64,000 nt of DNA from Pseudoruegeria sp. SK021 (GCF_002119405.1 NZ_MTBG01000005.1:1-64000), one strand, 5' to 3'. Numbered from the stretch's first letter, positions 17,002 through 26,026 are shown. Numbers and translations: made by a program. Notes: a model not told the origin generated them from the letters alone.

Positions 17002-18671
17002 GATCGGACCTCATTGGTTGGCAATCCGGGAACATCGACCTCAATCGCGAACAGCCCGCCCGACAGCGGCGCGTCTTCTAGCACAGAGGCGGGCAACCGG
17101 ATGGAGGCACTGGTGATATAGAGGGTTTTCAACTCTGCCCCGCCGAGACAACAGCTTGTCGGGCGCGGCACCGGCATGTCGATGGTTCGGATCAATTCGC
17201 CTGAGGGCGCATAGCACCCAACCCGCCAGCCATCCCAGAACGCGATCCACAGATTGCCAGCGCTATCGACGCACAACCCATCTGGCTTTCCGTCTTTCGG
17301 ATCAAAGGACAGAAACACTTCACGGTTCGAGACCGCCCCGGCCTCTGGGTCGAAATCATAGACAAAAACCGTGCCCAAGGCGCTGTCCACGAAATAGAAG
17401 CGGGTGTCATCGCCGTTCCAGCCCAGCCCGTTCGAAACCTGAAACCCGCCATCCACCGCCCGGGCGGCCCGGATCTGGTCAAAGCAATACAGCGATCCCG
17501 ACGGCATTGAGGCATCAAGGCTCATTGATCCGGCCCAGATCCGACCCCGACTGTCGACTTTGGCATCGTTGAAGCGATTGTTGCTAAGGTGGGCTTCGGG
17601 ATCGTACAGCGGACTGAAGGTCCGGGTCTTTGGATCATAGGCTTCGATGCCGTTCTGCGTGATGCCGATGGTGCGCCCGCCTGCCGCAGGAAGCACCGCA
17701 CTGACGAGGTAGGGGGCCGGATCCATCCGATCCTCGCCGGTATCGGGATCATAGGCATGCATCGCGGGGGCCGCGACATCGACCCAACGCAGCAAATTGG
17801 CGGCGCTGTCCCAGACCGGGCCTTCGCCAACGATCGCCCCAGCCGGGGCGACACATTGCAGGGTTTCTTCCACATGGCGACTGGGACGCGGGTTTGGCGT
17901 AATACTCACCGAGGCACTTCCTATATTTCCCATGATCCGGCGGGCGGCCTCCATCAGATCGCGGCCGATCACATGGCGACGTTCCAGCGGGATCCGGTCG
18001 GCCAGCGCGGTGACAACAATCGCACCATTGCCCATATCCGGCGGGCCGATAATTGGCACCGCGATCACCACAACACCTTCGATGGTTTGAGACGGCGCGA
18101 TCGTATAGCCGCGCGCCCGGCTGATGGCGAAATCGGCCAACAACCGGGTCTGATGCTCGCGCGGCAGCGATGCCAGCACACGGTTAACCCGATGCGGCGG
18201 CATCGCGGCCAAAACCGCCTGCCCCGAGGCGCTTTCGATCACCGGCAAGGATTTCCCGATCTCGATGCCGACGGTCAGCGGGTTCGACGAGCGGCGGACA
18301 TCCACATAGATGGTGCGATCCTGTTCCAGCATCGTCAGGCTGACGGTTTCGTTCGTTTGCGCCGCCAGCCGGGTCAGTTCGCTTTGCGCCGCACTGCGCA
18401 GATCGATGGTCGCAAGCGAACTGCCGCCAAGTTCGATCAACCGTTGCCCAAGCCCATATGTTTTCAGCCGGGTATCATGGCGGACATAATGGAACTCAAC
18501 CAACGCGCCGAGCAAGCGGTACAGCGTCGCCTTGGGCAGCTGGGTATGGCGCAGCAATTCTGCCGACGTGCTTGGCTGACCGGAATCTGCCAGATACTCC
18601 AGAATTTGGATGCCTTTGACCAGCGTTCCCGCCCCAGGAAAGCGTTTCGCGATGTCATCAAACTTGTTCAA
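16992..18671 (-). CDS. IclR regulator fused to an SMP-30/gluconolactonase domain
   Basis: This single 559-residue frame contains two normally separate proteins. Residues 14-75 form an IclR winged helix-turn-helix (ELLRHTQLPKATLYRLLGAL) and about 80-250 the IclR effector domain. Residues 275-555 form an SMP-30/gluconolactonase beta-propeller. Putative metal and catalytic residues of the propeller are kept: E283 in GEGPVWD, N414 in VSNGLGW and D464 in PDGLCVD. The join, around 250-275, is a short Pro/Arg-rich linker without a stop or frameshift. The lactonase would open an aldonolactone, and the regulator may sense the lactone or its product. It follows the ATPase gene by 5 bases. Confidence 0.88.
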   Translation of the reverse strand: MNKFDDIAKRFPGAGTLVKGIQILEYLADSGQPSTSAELLRHTQLPKATLYRLLGALVEFHYVRHDTRLKTYGLGQRLIELGGSSLATIDLRSAAQSELTRLAAQTNETVSLTMLEQDRTIYVDVRRSSNPLTVGIEIGKSLPVIESASGQAVLAAMPPHRVNRVLASLPREHQTRLLADFAISRARGYTIAPSQTIEGVVVIAVPIIGPPDMGNGAIVVTALADRIPLERRHVIGRDLMEAARRIMGNIGSASVSITPNPRPSRHVEETLQCVAPAGAIVGEGPVWDSAANLLRWVDVAAPAMHAYDPDTGEDRMDPAPYLVSAVLPAAGGRTIGITQNGIEAYDPKTRTFSPLYDPEAHLSNNRFNDAKVDSRGRIWAGSMSLDASMPSGSLYCFDQIRAARAVDGGFQVSNGLGWNGDDTRFYFVDSALGTVFVYDFDPEAGAVSNREVFLSFDPKDGKPDGLCVDSAGNLWIAFWDGWRVGCYAPSGELIRTIDMPVPRPTSCCLGGAELKTLYITSASIRLPASVLEDAPLSGGLFAIEVDVPGLPTNEVRSWA

Positions 18672-18676
18672 CCGAT

Positions 18677-19801
18677 TTATCCAATTGCCGCATGCGTTGC
18701 AGGATCAAATACATGAATCTTGTCTTGCGGGAACAGCAGCGACACACTTTGGCCTTCCTGATAGATGTGATCGTCGATGACCCGGATCAGCATGGACTGC
18801 ACATCGCGGTCTTGATCGTCAGGCCCGAAATCGGCTTCGGTATTGGTCAGGCTTTGGCCCTTTGGGATCTGAAAGTGCAGAATTTTCTCGGTCCCGAGGC
18901 TTTCGACAAGGCGCAGACCTACATTGATCGGACTGGTGGTCAGTTGGATATGCTCGGGCCGAATGCCGAACACTGCATCCGTTCCTGCCAGCGCTGCAGT
19001 GGCGGCAGGCAGGCGCACCAAATGACCGCCAAACCGGGTGACCGGCTGGCCTGCGTCCAGTTCCACCGGACCGCGAAAGAAATTCATCCCCGGTGAGCCG
19101 ATAAACCCGGCCACGAAGATGTTGCGCGGATGGGTGAACAATTCATGGGATGTGCCGATTTGCTGGATCATGCCATCGCGCATCACGACGATCTTGCTCG
19201 CCATGGTCAGGGCCTCAGTCTGGTCGTGGGTGACGTAGATCGTGGTCACCCCCAGCCGCTTTTGCAGGTTCACAATCTCGGCCCGGGTCTGCACCCGCAG
19301 CTTCGCATCGAGGTTGGACAACGGCTCGTCCATCAGGAAGGCACTCGGCTCGCGCACGATCGCCCGCCCCAGTGCCACCCGCTGACGCTGACCGCCGGAC
19401 AAGGCTTTCGGTTTGCGGTCAAGATAGTTGGTCAGTTCCAGAATCTTCGCCGCGTCTTCGACCTTGGCGTTGATTTCATTTCCCGGCATGCCGCGCATCT
19501 TCAGCCCGAAGCCGATATTTTTACGCACCGTCATATGCGGGTAAAGCGCGTAGTTTTGGAACACCATCGCGATGTCGCGATTGCCCGGCCCCAGTTCGGT
19601 CACGTCACGGCCACCGATCTGGATTGTGCCGGATGTGGTGGCCTCCAGACCCGCCAGCATTTTCAGCGCGGTGGATTTGCCGCAACCCGACGGCCCGACA
19701 AAGACACAGAAATCGCCATCATCCACCGACAGATTGAAATCGCGGATCGCCTCGACACTGCCATAGGATTTCTTGATATGGTTGAATTCAACAGTTGCCA
19801 T
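18677..19801 (-). CDS. CUT1 sugar ABC importer, ATP-binding subunit (UgpC type)
   Basis: The 374-residue ATPase has Walker [10 protein letters not shown], the signature LSGGQRQ, Walker B AFLMDEP and a TOBE-type C-terminus containing FGIRPEHIQL. It is slightly longer than its homologues in this window. It ends the transporter block, and the IclR-lactonase gene follows at once, so uptake and lactone hydrolysis are co-expressed. It belongs with the two permeases and the binding protein at 19814-22930. Confidence 0.93.
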   Translation of the reverse strand: MATVEFNHIKKSYGSVEAIRDFNLSVDDGDFCVFVGPSGCGKSTALKMLAGLEATTSGTIQIGGRDVTELGPGNRDIAMVFQNYALYPHMTVRKNIGFGLKMRGMPGNEINAKVEDAAKILELTNYLDRKPKALSGGQRQRVALGRAIVREPSAFLMDEPLSNLDAKLRVQTRAEIVNLQKRLGVTTIYVTHDQTEALTMASKIVVMRDGMIQQIGTSHELFTHPRNIFVAGFIGSPGMNFFRGPVELDAGQPVTRFGGHLVRLPAATAALAGTDAVFGIRPEHIQLTTSPINVGLRLVESLGTEKILHFQIPKGQSLTNTEADFGPDDQDRDVQSMLIRVIDDHIYQEGQSVSLLFPQDKIHVFDPATHAAIG

Positions 19802-19813
19802 AGGATGGCTCCT

Positions 19814-20644
19814 TTACTTTTCGGCGCCTGACGCGAGGCCGCCAACGAGGAAACGTTCAAGCACGAGAAAGACCAGCAGGATCGGAATGGATGCCATTAA
19901 CGAGGCCGCCATGATTACGTTCCAGTCGGTGATATATTCCCCTTTCAAGGCCGCGATGCCCATGTTCAGGGTCCATTGCGATTCCGAGGTTTGCAGGAAG
20001 GTCCGGGCAAACAGGAAGTCGGACCAACTGATCACGAAGGCATAGAGCGCCGTTGCCGCCAGCCCCGGCGCCGCGACCGGAAGCACGATGCGAAAGATCG
20101 TGGCAAAGGGCGAACAGCCGTCGACTAGGGCTGCGTGCTCCAACTCTTCGGGGATGGTGTCGAAATAGCCTTTTAGCATCCACGTGCAGAAGGGCACGAT
20201 CAGGGTGGATTGGGTGATGACCACCGACCATAGCGATCCGACCAGCCCCATCTGCTTGAAAATCGCGAAAAACGGGATCACCAACAGCGTTGCTGGCAGC
20301 ATTTTGGACGTCAGGATGAACATCCCGATGGTCGCCCCGCCCCGCAACCGATAGCGGGACAAGGCATAGGCGGCCAAGATTGACACCGACAGGGCCAAGA
20401 TCATGGTGGCGACCGCAATCAGGATGGTATTCTTCAGCCAAAGCGCAAATGGCTGGGTCGCCAGCAACTCGCTGAACACCCCCCATTGTGGTTCTTCAGG
20501 GAAGAACACCGGCGGGAAGCTGCGCAATTGGTTGGCAGGTGACAACGCGGTGATGGTCATCCAATAGATCGGAAACAGCAGCAGCACGACGGTGACGATG
20601 ACGGCGGTATAGATGCCGATCTGACCAAGTTTGGATCGTTGCAT
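19814..20644 (-). CDS. CUT1 carbohydrate ABC permease (MalG type)
   Basis: The 276-residue membrane protein has a first membrane segment at 10-32 and the EAA loop in the C-terminal half (EELEHAALVDG...LPVAAP). The loop tells it apart from the partner permease and marks the ATPase contact. It is separated from the partner gene by 11 bases and from the ATPase gene by 12. Substrate specificity is set mainly by the binding protein and is unknown. Confidence 0.93.
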   Translation of the reverse strand: MQRSKLGQIGIYTAVIVTVVLLLFPIYWMTITALSPANQLRSFPPVFFPEEPQWGVFSELLATQPFALWLKNTILIAVATMILALSVSILAAYALSRYRLRGGATIGMFILTSKMLPATLLVIPFFAIFKQMGLVGSLWSVVITQSTLIVPFCTWMLKGYFDTIPEELEHAALVDGCSPFATIFRIVLPVAAPGLAATALYAFVISWSDFLFARTFLQTSESQWTLNMGIAALKGEYITDWNVIMAASLMASIPILLVFLVLERFLVGGLASGAEK

Positions 20645-20655
20645 GATGGTCCCTC

Positions 20656-21600
20656 CTAATGCGACTTGCTGGCAAAACGGCTGACCAAGGCCCGGCTGAT
20701 AAAGGCGCAGATCAGCATGGTCACAACACCAACCGCCGCGCCTTGCCCCATACGGAAGTACGAGAACGACTGCTCAAAGGTCATAATGGAAAGCGTGGTC
20801 GTCGCCCCAAGAGGCCCGCCACCGGTTAGCACGTGAATGATCGCAAAGTCGCGGAACACCCACAGCGTCGTCATGATCAGGGTCACACCCATCACCGGGG
20901 CAAGATTGGGCACGGTCACATACCAGAACCGCTGCCAGACGCTGGCGCCATCCACTTTAGCGGCCTGATACTGTTCTTCCGGAATGGATTGCAGTCCGGC
21001 CAGCAGCATGATCGTCATCAGCGGATAGCCTTTCCAGATCATGACAACGCAAACCGCGAAAAAGGCTGCGGTGGAATTTTGCGAAAACTGGATTGCCTCA
21101 CTGATGATCCCAAGGCGCAGCAAGGCCCAATTGACCACACCGAACGAGCTGTCCAGCATCCACGCCCAAATCACTGTGGCCACGACCTCTGGCACAGCCC
21201 AAGGCAGCGCCACGAACAGCCGGGCCAGCGCGCGACCTTTGAATTTTTGATTGACAAGAAGGGCTGTGGCCAGCCCGATCACCAGGGCGGTGCCGCCAAC
21301 GAACACGACCATCTTGGCGGTCACCCAGCAGGCGCGCCAGAATTCGTGTGAGGCAAACAGCCAGCGGTAGTTGTCCAATGTCCAGGGCTTGTCGCTGGCG
21401 CCAACGCGGGCGATGCGAACGTCCTGAAAGCTGATATCGACCGACAACAAAATCGGATAAACGATGATCAGCGCCATCAGGATGACGGCAGGCGCGAGCA
21501 GCAAATACCCAAACTTCTTGCGGTGTCTGGGCGCGCTAAAGTCGATCATCCGTGGCCCCTTAGGCTTCGTGAGAATGGTGGTTTCAGTGAGATGGGTCAT
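20656..21600 (-). CDS. CUT1 carbohydrate ABC permease (MalF type)
   Basis: The permease has 314 residues from the ATG at 21600, which has a GAGGA ribosome site. An internal ATG at 21549 also has an AAGGGG site and would drop a 17-residue hydrophilic leader. Hydrophobic segments begin near residue 30, and the EAA loop reads EEQYQAAKVDGASVWQRF...VP. It forms the channel with the MalG-type subunit. A strong hairpin separates it from the binding-protein gene upstream. Confidence 0.92.
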   Translation of the reverse strand: MTHLTETTILTKPKGPRMIDFSAPRHRKKFGYLLLAPAVILMALIIVYPILLSVDISFQDVRIARVGASDKPWTLDNYRWLFASHEFWRACWVTAKMVVFVGGTALVIGLATALLVNQKFKGRALARLFVALPWAVPEVVATVIWAWMLDSSFGVVNWALLRLGIISEAIQFSQNSTAAFFAVCVVMIWKGYPLMTIMLLAGLQSIPEEQYQAAKVDGASVWQRFWYVTVPNLAPVMGVTLIMTTLWVFRDFAIIHVLTGGGPLGATTTLSIMTFEQSFSYFRMGQGAAVGVVTMLICAFISRALVSRFASKSH

Positions 21601-21620
21601 TTCGTGTCCTCAGACGCACT

Positions 21621-21656
21621 GGGGTCGGGTGATCGATGTTTGGACCACCCGACCCC
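21621..21656 (-). other. Intercistronic hairpin after the solute-binding-protein gene
   Basis: GGGGTCGGGTG (21621-21631) and CACCCGACCCC (21646-21656) form a perfect 11-pair stem with a 14-base loop, 11 bases after the binding-protein stop. In ABC operons such hairpins commonly stabilise the upstream message or partly stop transcription, raising binding protein over permease. Here the role is inferred from position. Confidence 0.6.
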
Positions 21657-21667
21657 GAAGCGCAGCC

Positions 21668-22930
21668 TTACTTCAGCGCCAGCACCCGGTCTTGCATCCG
21701 CTGACCAGCCTCGGCCGGTTCCAGATCTTCGATCAGCATCCGCTGGGTTTCTTCCAGTACGATCTTCGAGACCTCTGCGAATTCAATCTCCAGACCTTTG
21801 GGCAGACGGTCGATCCCGGCTGCGGCCGCATCGGTATTGGCGGCATCAAACAGGGCAAAGTAGGGATCCTTGGCAATTTCCTCGGAGTAATCCAGCCCGG
21901 GCCGCGGCGCCGGCGACGAGCCAAGCGTTGCGAACCGCTGCTGGAATTGTTCAGAGGTGGCCAGTTCGATGAATTCCCATACCAACTGCTTCTTATCATC
22001 CGACAGATCGCTGGGCATCCCAAGCACGTTCGAGGTGCCACCAACCGGCGGTGAGAACGGGGTCTTGGCCAGTTTCAGGTCGGGGCGGATGTCGTCGGAC
22101 GCACCTTTGACGATGTTATAGACCCAAGGCCCATCCACGGTCATGCCCACACGGCCTTCGATGAACAGTTGCCGCACATCGCCCGAGCCCAGTTCTGGCG
22201 GGCTGAGTTTCTCAACAAAGATGGTCTTGAAACGGGAGATCCCTTCGATGGTTTCAGGGGAATTGAACGTCGGCTCCCCGTCCACGGTCCAGGCGCCGCC
22301 TGCGTCCAGTACAAAGTTCAACATCGAATGCATAACTGAACCCGCACCCTTGGTCGGCAGACCGATCCCGTATTGATCGATCAGCCCGTCGCCGTCGGTG
22401 TCTTTGGTGATGGCGCGCGCTGCGGTCAGGAACTCGTCCCACGTGGCGGGGGCGGCATCGATCCCGGCATCGGCCAGCATCTGCTCATTAAAGGACATGA
22501 TATAGCCGGTATAAAGCAGCATGATGCAATAGGTGCTGCCGTCCCATTCGCAGGTGCCCTGCCCGGCCCAACCGGTCAGATCAAGCTCAGAGTTTTCAAT
22601 CCACGCGTCCAACGGCTCCAGCCAGCCTTCATCGGCAAATGGCTGATATTCAAAGGCGGCCAGATGAACGATATCGGGCGGCGACCCACCGGCAAACATG
22701 GTAAACATCGCATTGGCATAGTCGTCACGGGCCACGCGGGTCATTTCAATGTCGACCCCATCATGGGTGGCCTCATATTCCGCGATAATTTCGTTCCACC
22801 AATCGCCATAGCCCGGCTCGTCTTTCATCCAGCTGACAAAGACCAGCGTCTCAGACACCGCAGGCAGCGCTGTCAGGGCAGTGCTGATGGCAAACGCCCC
22901 CATCACCGTAATCTTAGAAAGATGTGTCAT
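21668..22930 (-). CDS. Extracellular solute-binding protein, CUT1 family
   Basis: The 420-residue periplasmic receptor has a signal peptide of about 26 residues (MTHLSK, hydrophobic core, ALPAVS). The start of the mature protein (LVFVSWMKDEPGYGDWWNEI) and the GGSPPDIVHLAAFEYQPFADEG segment are typical of family-1 receptors. The gene is placed after the two catabolic enzymes and before the permeases. A conserved tail with SEQFQQRFATLGSSPAPRPG is present. The ligand is likely the sugar, sugar acid or oligosaccharide degraded by the neighbouring enzymes. Confidence 0.92.
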   Translation of the reverse strand: MTHLSKITVMGAFAISTALTALPAVSETLVFVSWMKDEPGYGDWWNEIIAEYEATHDGVDIEMTRVARDDYANAMFTMFAGGSPPDIVHLAAFEYQPFADEGWLEPLDAWIENSELDLTGWAGQGTCEWDGSTYCIMLLYTGYIMSFNEQMLADAGIDAAPATWDEFLTAARAITKDTDGDGLIDQYGIGLPTKGAGSVMHSMLNFVLDAGGAWTVDGEPTFNSPETIEGISRFKTIFVEKLSPPELGSGDVRQLFIEGRVGMTVDGPWVYNIVKGASDDIRPDLKLAKTPFSPPVGGTSNVLGMPSDLSDDKKQLVWEFIELATSEQFQQRFATLGSSPAPRPGLDYSEEIAKDPYFALFDAANTDAAAAGIDRLPKGLEIEFAEVSKIVLEETQRMLIEDLEPAEAGQRMQDRVLALK

Positions 22931-22954
22931 GGTTCCTCCTCCAAGGTATCAAGT

Positions 22955-24124
22955 TCAAAGCATGATTTCGGTCAGATGCGCCAGGCCGTCTGCGTTCGGC
23001 TCCACCCCGTGGCCCGGCGTATCGGGAATGTGGAACGCCCCCGCCGTGCAGGATGCAGGCCCGTCCAGAAGTTCGGCGTTCCGGTCGTAGATGGTGTGCT
23101 GGTATTCGTGGCTTTCGGCCCCGACGGCAAAGCCCGCCCGCAGGCTGGCCGACATGAATATGCCCAAGCCAATGGTGGCGTGCGGAATAACCCGGCTGCT
23201 GATTTCACCCGCGCGGCGGGCAATGCGCATGAACTGGGTAATCCCGGTATGGCCCATTTCGGGTTGGACAATGGAACAGGCCCCGGCGCGCGGGATATAG
23301 TCCCATTCGGTGCGCCATTCCTCGCCAAGTGCGAGCGGTGCGGTGATGCCCCGGCCCACATCGATCTGGGCCGCGATGTCCTCGGGCTTGACCGGCGCCT
23401 CAAGGAACCACGGCGCAAAGGGCGCAAGATCCCGGTCTAATTGCAACGTCTCCGCCACATCCTTGGTCCAGTGAATATCCAAAGCGATCTTGTGATCCTC
23501 GCCCAAGCGGTCCCGCAACGCCTTGAATTCTCCCGGCGCATCGCCGTTGTTGGTGGCACTTAGCGGCAGCTTCACCGCATCAAAGCCCCGCGCCTGCCAG
23601 TCGGCCGCCATCTCAACCCGCTCCGCTGTGGTCTTGGGCGGAAGGCCCGACACATAGGCCGGCAGGGTCCCGGCCCCGTCGCGACCCAACGCGGCTTGCA
23701 GACTGACCCCGGTGCTACGCGTATGTAAATCCCACAGGGCAATGTCCAATGCGGCCAGCGCATCGGCCAGATATCCGCCCCAATAACCGCGCACCCGCTG
23801 CAAATCATACAGCGCATCCCACGCGGTGTCGGGCATGCCGGGCGCCAATGTCTTCAGATAGGGACCAAGCAGATCATCGATGATCGCCGCCACGGCCTTT
23901 GGCGCCACCAAGCCATAGGTTTCGCCCCAGCCGACCGCGCCATCCGTATCCGTCAGCTTGACCACAAGAGACCGATCCCGGGTCGGATAGACCGTGCCGT
24001 TGAACCGGCGCACGATATGATGGGCGTTCAAAGCAAATTCTGCGTCGCCCTGATTGCCCAGATAGGCCTCTTCGCGGTCGCGTTCGAAGACGAAGACCTG
24101 AATGCGGTCGATGGCCTTATGCAT
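22955..24124 (-). CDS. Enolase-superfamily dehydratase, second type
   Basis: This enolase-superfamily enzyme has 389 residues. Metal ligands D216 (LDIHW), E242 (LEAP) and E268 (GEEW) and the catalytic H315 (IPHATIG) are visible. Only K185 of the usual Lys-x-Lys pair is kept: the third position is proline (VKLPLS). The active site therefore differs from the enzyme at 7363 and the two should not share a substrate. The ATG at 24124 overlaps the aldolase stop by eight bases. It probably dehydrates the aldonate made by the lactonase domain, feeding the aldolase gene upstream. Confidence 0.85.
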   Translation of the reverse strand: MHKAIDRIQVFVFERDREEAYLGNQGDAEFALNAHHIVRRFNGTVYPTRDRSLVVKLTDTDGAVGWGETYGLVAPKAVAAIIDDLLGPYLKTLAPGMPDTAWDALYDLQRVRGYWGGYLADALAALDIALWDLHTRSTGVSLQAALGRDGAGTLPAYVSGLPPKTTAERVEMAADWQARGFDAVKLPLSATNNGDAPGEFKALRDRLGEDHKIALDIHWTKDVAETLQLDRDLAPFAPWFLEAPVKPEDIAAQIDVGRGITAPLALGEEWRTEWDYIPRAGACSIVQPEMGHTGITQFMRIARRAGEISSRVIPHATIGLGIFMSASLRAGFAVGAESHEYQHTIYDRNAELLDGPASCTAGAFHIPDTPGHGVEPNADGLAHLTEIML

Positions 24125-25013
24125 CGGACAGATCCCGCGCCATCGCCCGCTCATACAACTCAATGGACCAACGCTTTAGCGCGTCATCCATTTCCGGCAA
24201 TGGCTCACGCACCGCATCGCAGTCAATCAAGCCGCGATGCTTGAGGATCAGCTTGGTCAGGCGCATGCGATAGGGCGCTTGGATCAGCAACAGGGGCAGC
24301 GACCGCTCGTAAAGCGCGATCGCATCGTCGCGCCGCCCCTCCTTATAGGCTGCCATCAGCGCCACATGCAGATCGAGCAATTCAATGGCGGGCATGGTGG
24401 CCACCGCGCCGCGATCCAATTCCTCCAGCAGGTACCGCGCCCCGCCGCCACCGATCACCGCATCCAGATCCGGGCCGCAGGCTTCCACCAATTCGCTGAC
24501 CTTGGGCCCCGAGGGGATCCCCTCTTCCTTCACATACCGGATGGACGGGACGCTCTGCGCCAGCCCCACCATCTCGGCGGCGCTTAGATCGGCGCCGCGC
24601 GGGGCAAACAGGTTCTGCAAAATAATCGGCAGCCCGCCGGTCGCATCGGCCAGCCGGTGGAACCAACCGGTCAAATCATCTCGCATTGCCGGCACCGCCA
24701 TGGCCATGATCGCCTGCGCACCCTGTCTGGTCACCCCGGCAGCCAAAGCCACCATTTCCTCAGGATCGGCCGAGTTCACCCCGGCAATCACCGGCACATG
24801 GCCTGCGGCGGTGTCCACAACCACGTCAAGGCAGGCGGCACGCTCTTGCGCGGTCAGATGCACATCCTCGCTGGCGACGCCGGGATAGACCAGCGCCGCA
24901 GCACCGGCCCGAACGGCCTCTTGCGCCACGCGCCGTAAGGAGTCCGCGTCTGGCCGTCCGGATTCGGCAAAGGGTGTGGGCACGATCGGCAGGACGCCTT
25001 CCAGCTTATTCAT
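24117..25013 (-). CDS. DHDPS/KDG-aldolase family protein
   Basis: The 298-residue TIM-barrel protein belongs to the dihydrodipicolinate synthase/N-acetylneuraminate lyase family. The Schiff-base lysine is K162 in IRYVKEE. The residue usually Tyr in the YN motif is Gln here (ILQN, Q133), so the proton relay differs from true DHDPS. The GTTGE-like loop reads GVASED. With a dehydratase, lactonase and sugar importer in the operon, cleavage or dehydration of a 2-keto-3-deoxy sugar acid is more likely than lysine synthesis. It is the first gene of the operon. Confidence 0.83.
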   Translation of the reverse strand: MNKLEGVLPIVPTPFAESGRPDADSLRRVAQEAVRAGAAALVYPGVASEDVHLTAQERAACLDVVVDTAAGHVPVIAGVNSADPEEMVALAAGVTRQGAQAIMAMAVPAMRDDLTGWFHRLADATGGLPIILQNLFAPRGADLSAAEMVGLAQSVPSIRYVKEEGIPSGPKVSELVEACGPDLDAVIGGGGARYLLEELDRGAVATMPAIELLDLHVALMAAYKEGRRDDAIALYERSLPLLLIQAPYRMRLTKLILKHRGLIDCDAVREPLPEMDDALKRWSIELYERAMARDLSDA

Positions 25014-25040
25014 ATTCAGTCCCTATATTTGCAACTCGTT

Positions 25041-25054
25041 TTTCATAGTTGAAA
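25041..25054. promoter_or_regulatory. Candidate operator between divergent sugar operons
   Basis: TTTCA-TAGT-TGAAA is an inverted repeat in the 98-base gap between the aldolase gene (leftward) and dgoK (rightward). IclR-family regulators, such as KdgR, recognise sites built from TGAAA/TTTCA arms, although in KdgR boxes the arms are ordered the other way. The IclR-lactonase protein encoded in the leftward operon is the obvious candidate binder, but no binding can be shown from sequence. Confidence 0.35.
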
Positions 25055-25111
25055 CTATTGGCTCAAATGGCTACCGTGTCAATGACCTTTACGGCCATGG
25101 GAGCCAAGCTT

Positions 25112-26026
25112 ATGAAAAACCCGGATTTTATTGCGGTCGATTGGGGCAGCACGGCCTTTAGGGCTTGGGCAATGACCCTAGACGGTGCCGTTCTTGAGGC
25201 GAAATCAACCGAAGACGGCCTGAAATCGATCACGAATCGTGATTTTGAGGCTGTGATCCGCCGCAGCTGTGGCGACTGGTTGTCGGCAAACCCACAGGTG
25301 CCGATTGTGCTGTGTGGCATGGTGGGCTCGCGCACCGGATGGGCCGAGGCGCCCTATGTCGACTGCCCCGTTCTGCCCGCAGGATTGGCGGAGCAAGCCA
25401 TTCACATGACCATGGACGGCCACAGGCTTGCAATTCTGCCGGGCGCTTGCACCCGCAACGCGCACGGGGATCTTGACGTGATGCGCGGCGAAGAATTGCA
25501 GCTTCTGGGTCTGGTCCAGACCGCAGGCCTGTCCGATGCGGTGATCTGCATTCCGGGCACCCATTGCAAATGGGCACGGCTCCACGACGGCGCCTTGGCC
25601 GAATTCCGCACCTTTGTGACCGGCGAGTTGTTCCAACTGCTGCGCAACCAAAGCCTGCTGGGCGCCCTCGCCGACGGCGATGCCTATGACGCCGCCGCGT
25701 TTCGGCGCGGGGTGACGCGCGGCGCGGATTACCCGCTGTCCCATGCCGTTTTTGCTGCACGGGCCAATACATTGGGCGGGACGCTCACCCCAACCGCGCT
25801 GTCATCCTATTTATCGGGCATTCTGATCGGTGCCGAAATTGCCGCCCAAACGATCCCGGACGGGGCCGAGGTCGTGTTGCTGGCCAGCGGGGTTTTGGCT
25901 GACCGTTACGCCGCCGCGCTGGAGTTCCGAGGAATTCCCTCCCGTTTGATCGACGCCAAGGACGCCACCCGGGCCGGATTACTGCTGGCCGCGCAGCAGC
26001 TTTGGTTTCAGGACGTGCCGGCATGA
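25112..26026 (+). CDS. dgoK: 2-dehydro-3-deoxygalactonokinase
   Basis: The 304-residue enzyme phosphorylates 2-keto-3-deoxy-galactonate or a related acid. The ATP-binding start FIAVDWGSTAFRAW, GMVGSRTGWAEAPYVDCP and CIPGTHCKWA are the family landmarks. The ATG at 25112 has a GGAG site and starts directly at the conserved domain; earlier ATGs would add an unsupported leader. It heads a plus-strand operon, divergent from the aldolase and dehydratase genes, and overlaps the VOC gene as ATGA. Together they point to a DeLey-Doudoroff-like route for a galactose-type sugar. Confidence 0.9.
   Translation: MKNPDFIAVDWGSTAFRAWAMTLDGAVLEAKSTEDGLKSITNRDFEAVIRRSCGDWLSANPQVPIVLCGMVGSRTGWAEAPYVDCPVLPAGLAEQAIHMTMDGHRLAILPGACTRNAHGDLDVMRGEELQLLGLVQTAGLSDAVICIPGTHCKWARLHDGALAEFRTFVTGELFQLLRNQSLLGALADGDAYDAAAFRRGVTRGADYPLSHAVFAARANTLGGTLTPTALSSYLSGILIGAEIAAQTIPDGAEVVLLASGVLADRYAAALEFRGIPSRLIDAKDATRAGLLLAAQQLWFQDVPA

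Noticed and set aside
17589-18716. Plus-strand open frame of about 375 codons
   Set aside because: It is antisense to the IclR-lactonase fusion gene and gives no recognisable protein.
22373-23440. Plus-strand open frame of 355 codons
   Set aside because: It spans two minus-strand genes with intact motifs and shows no family resemblance.
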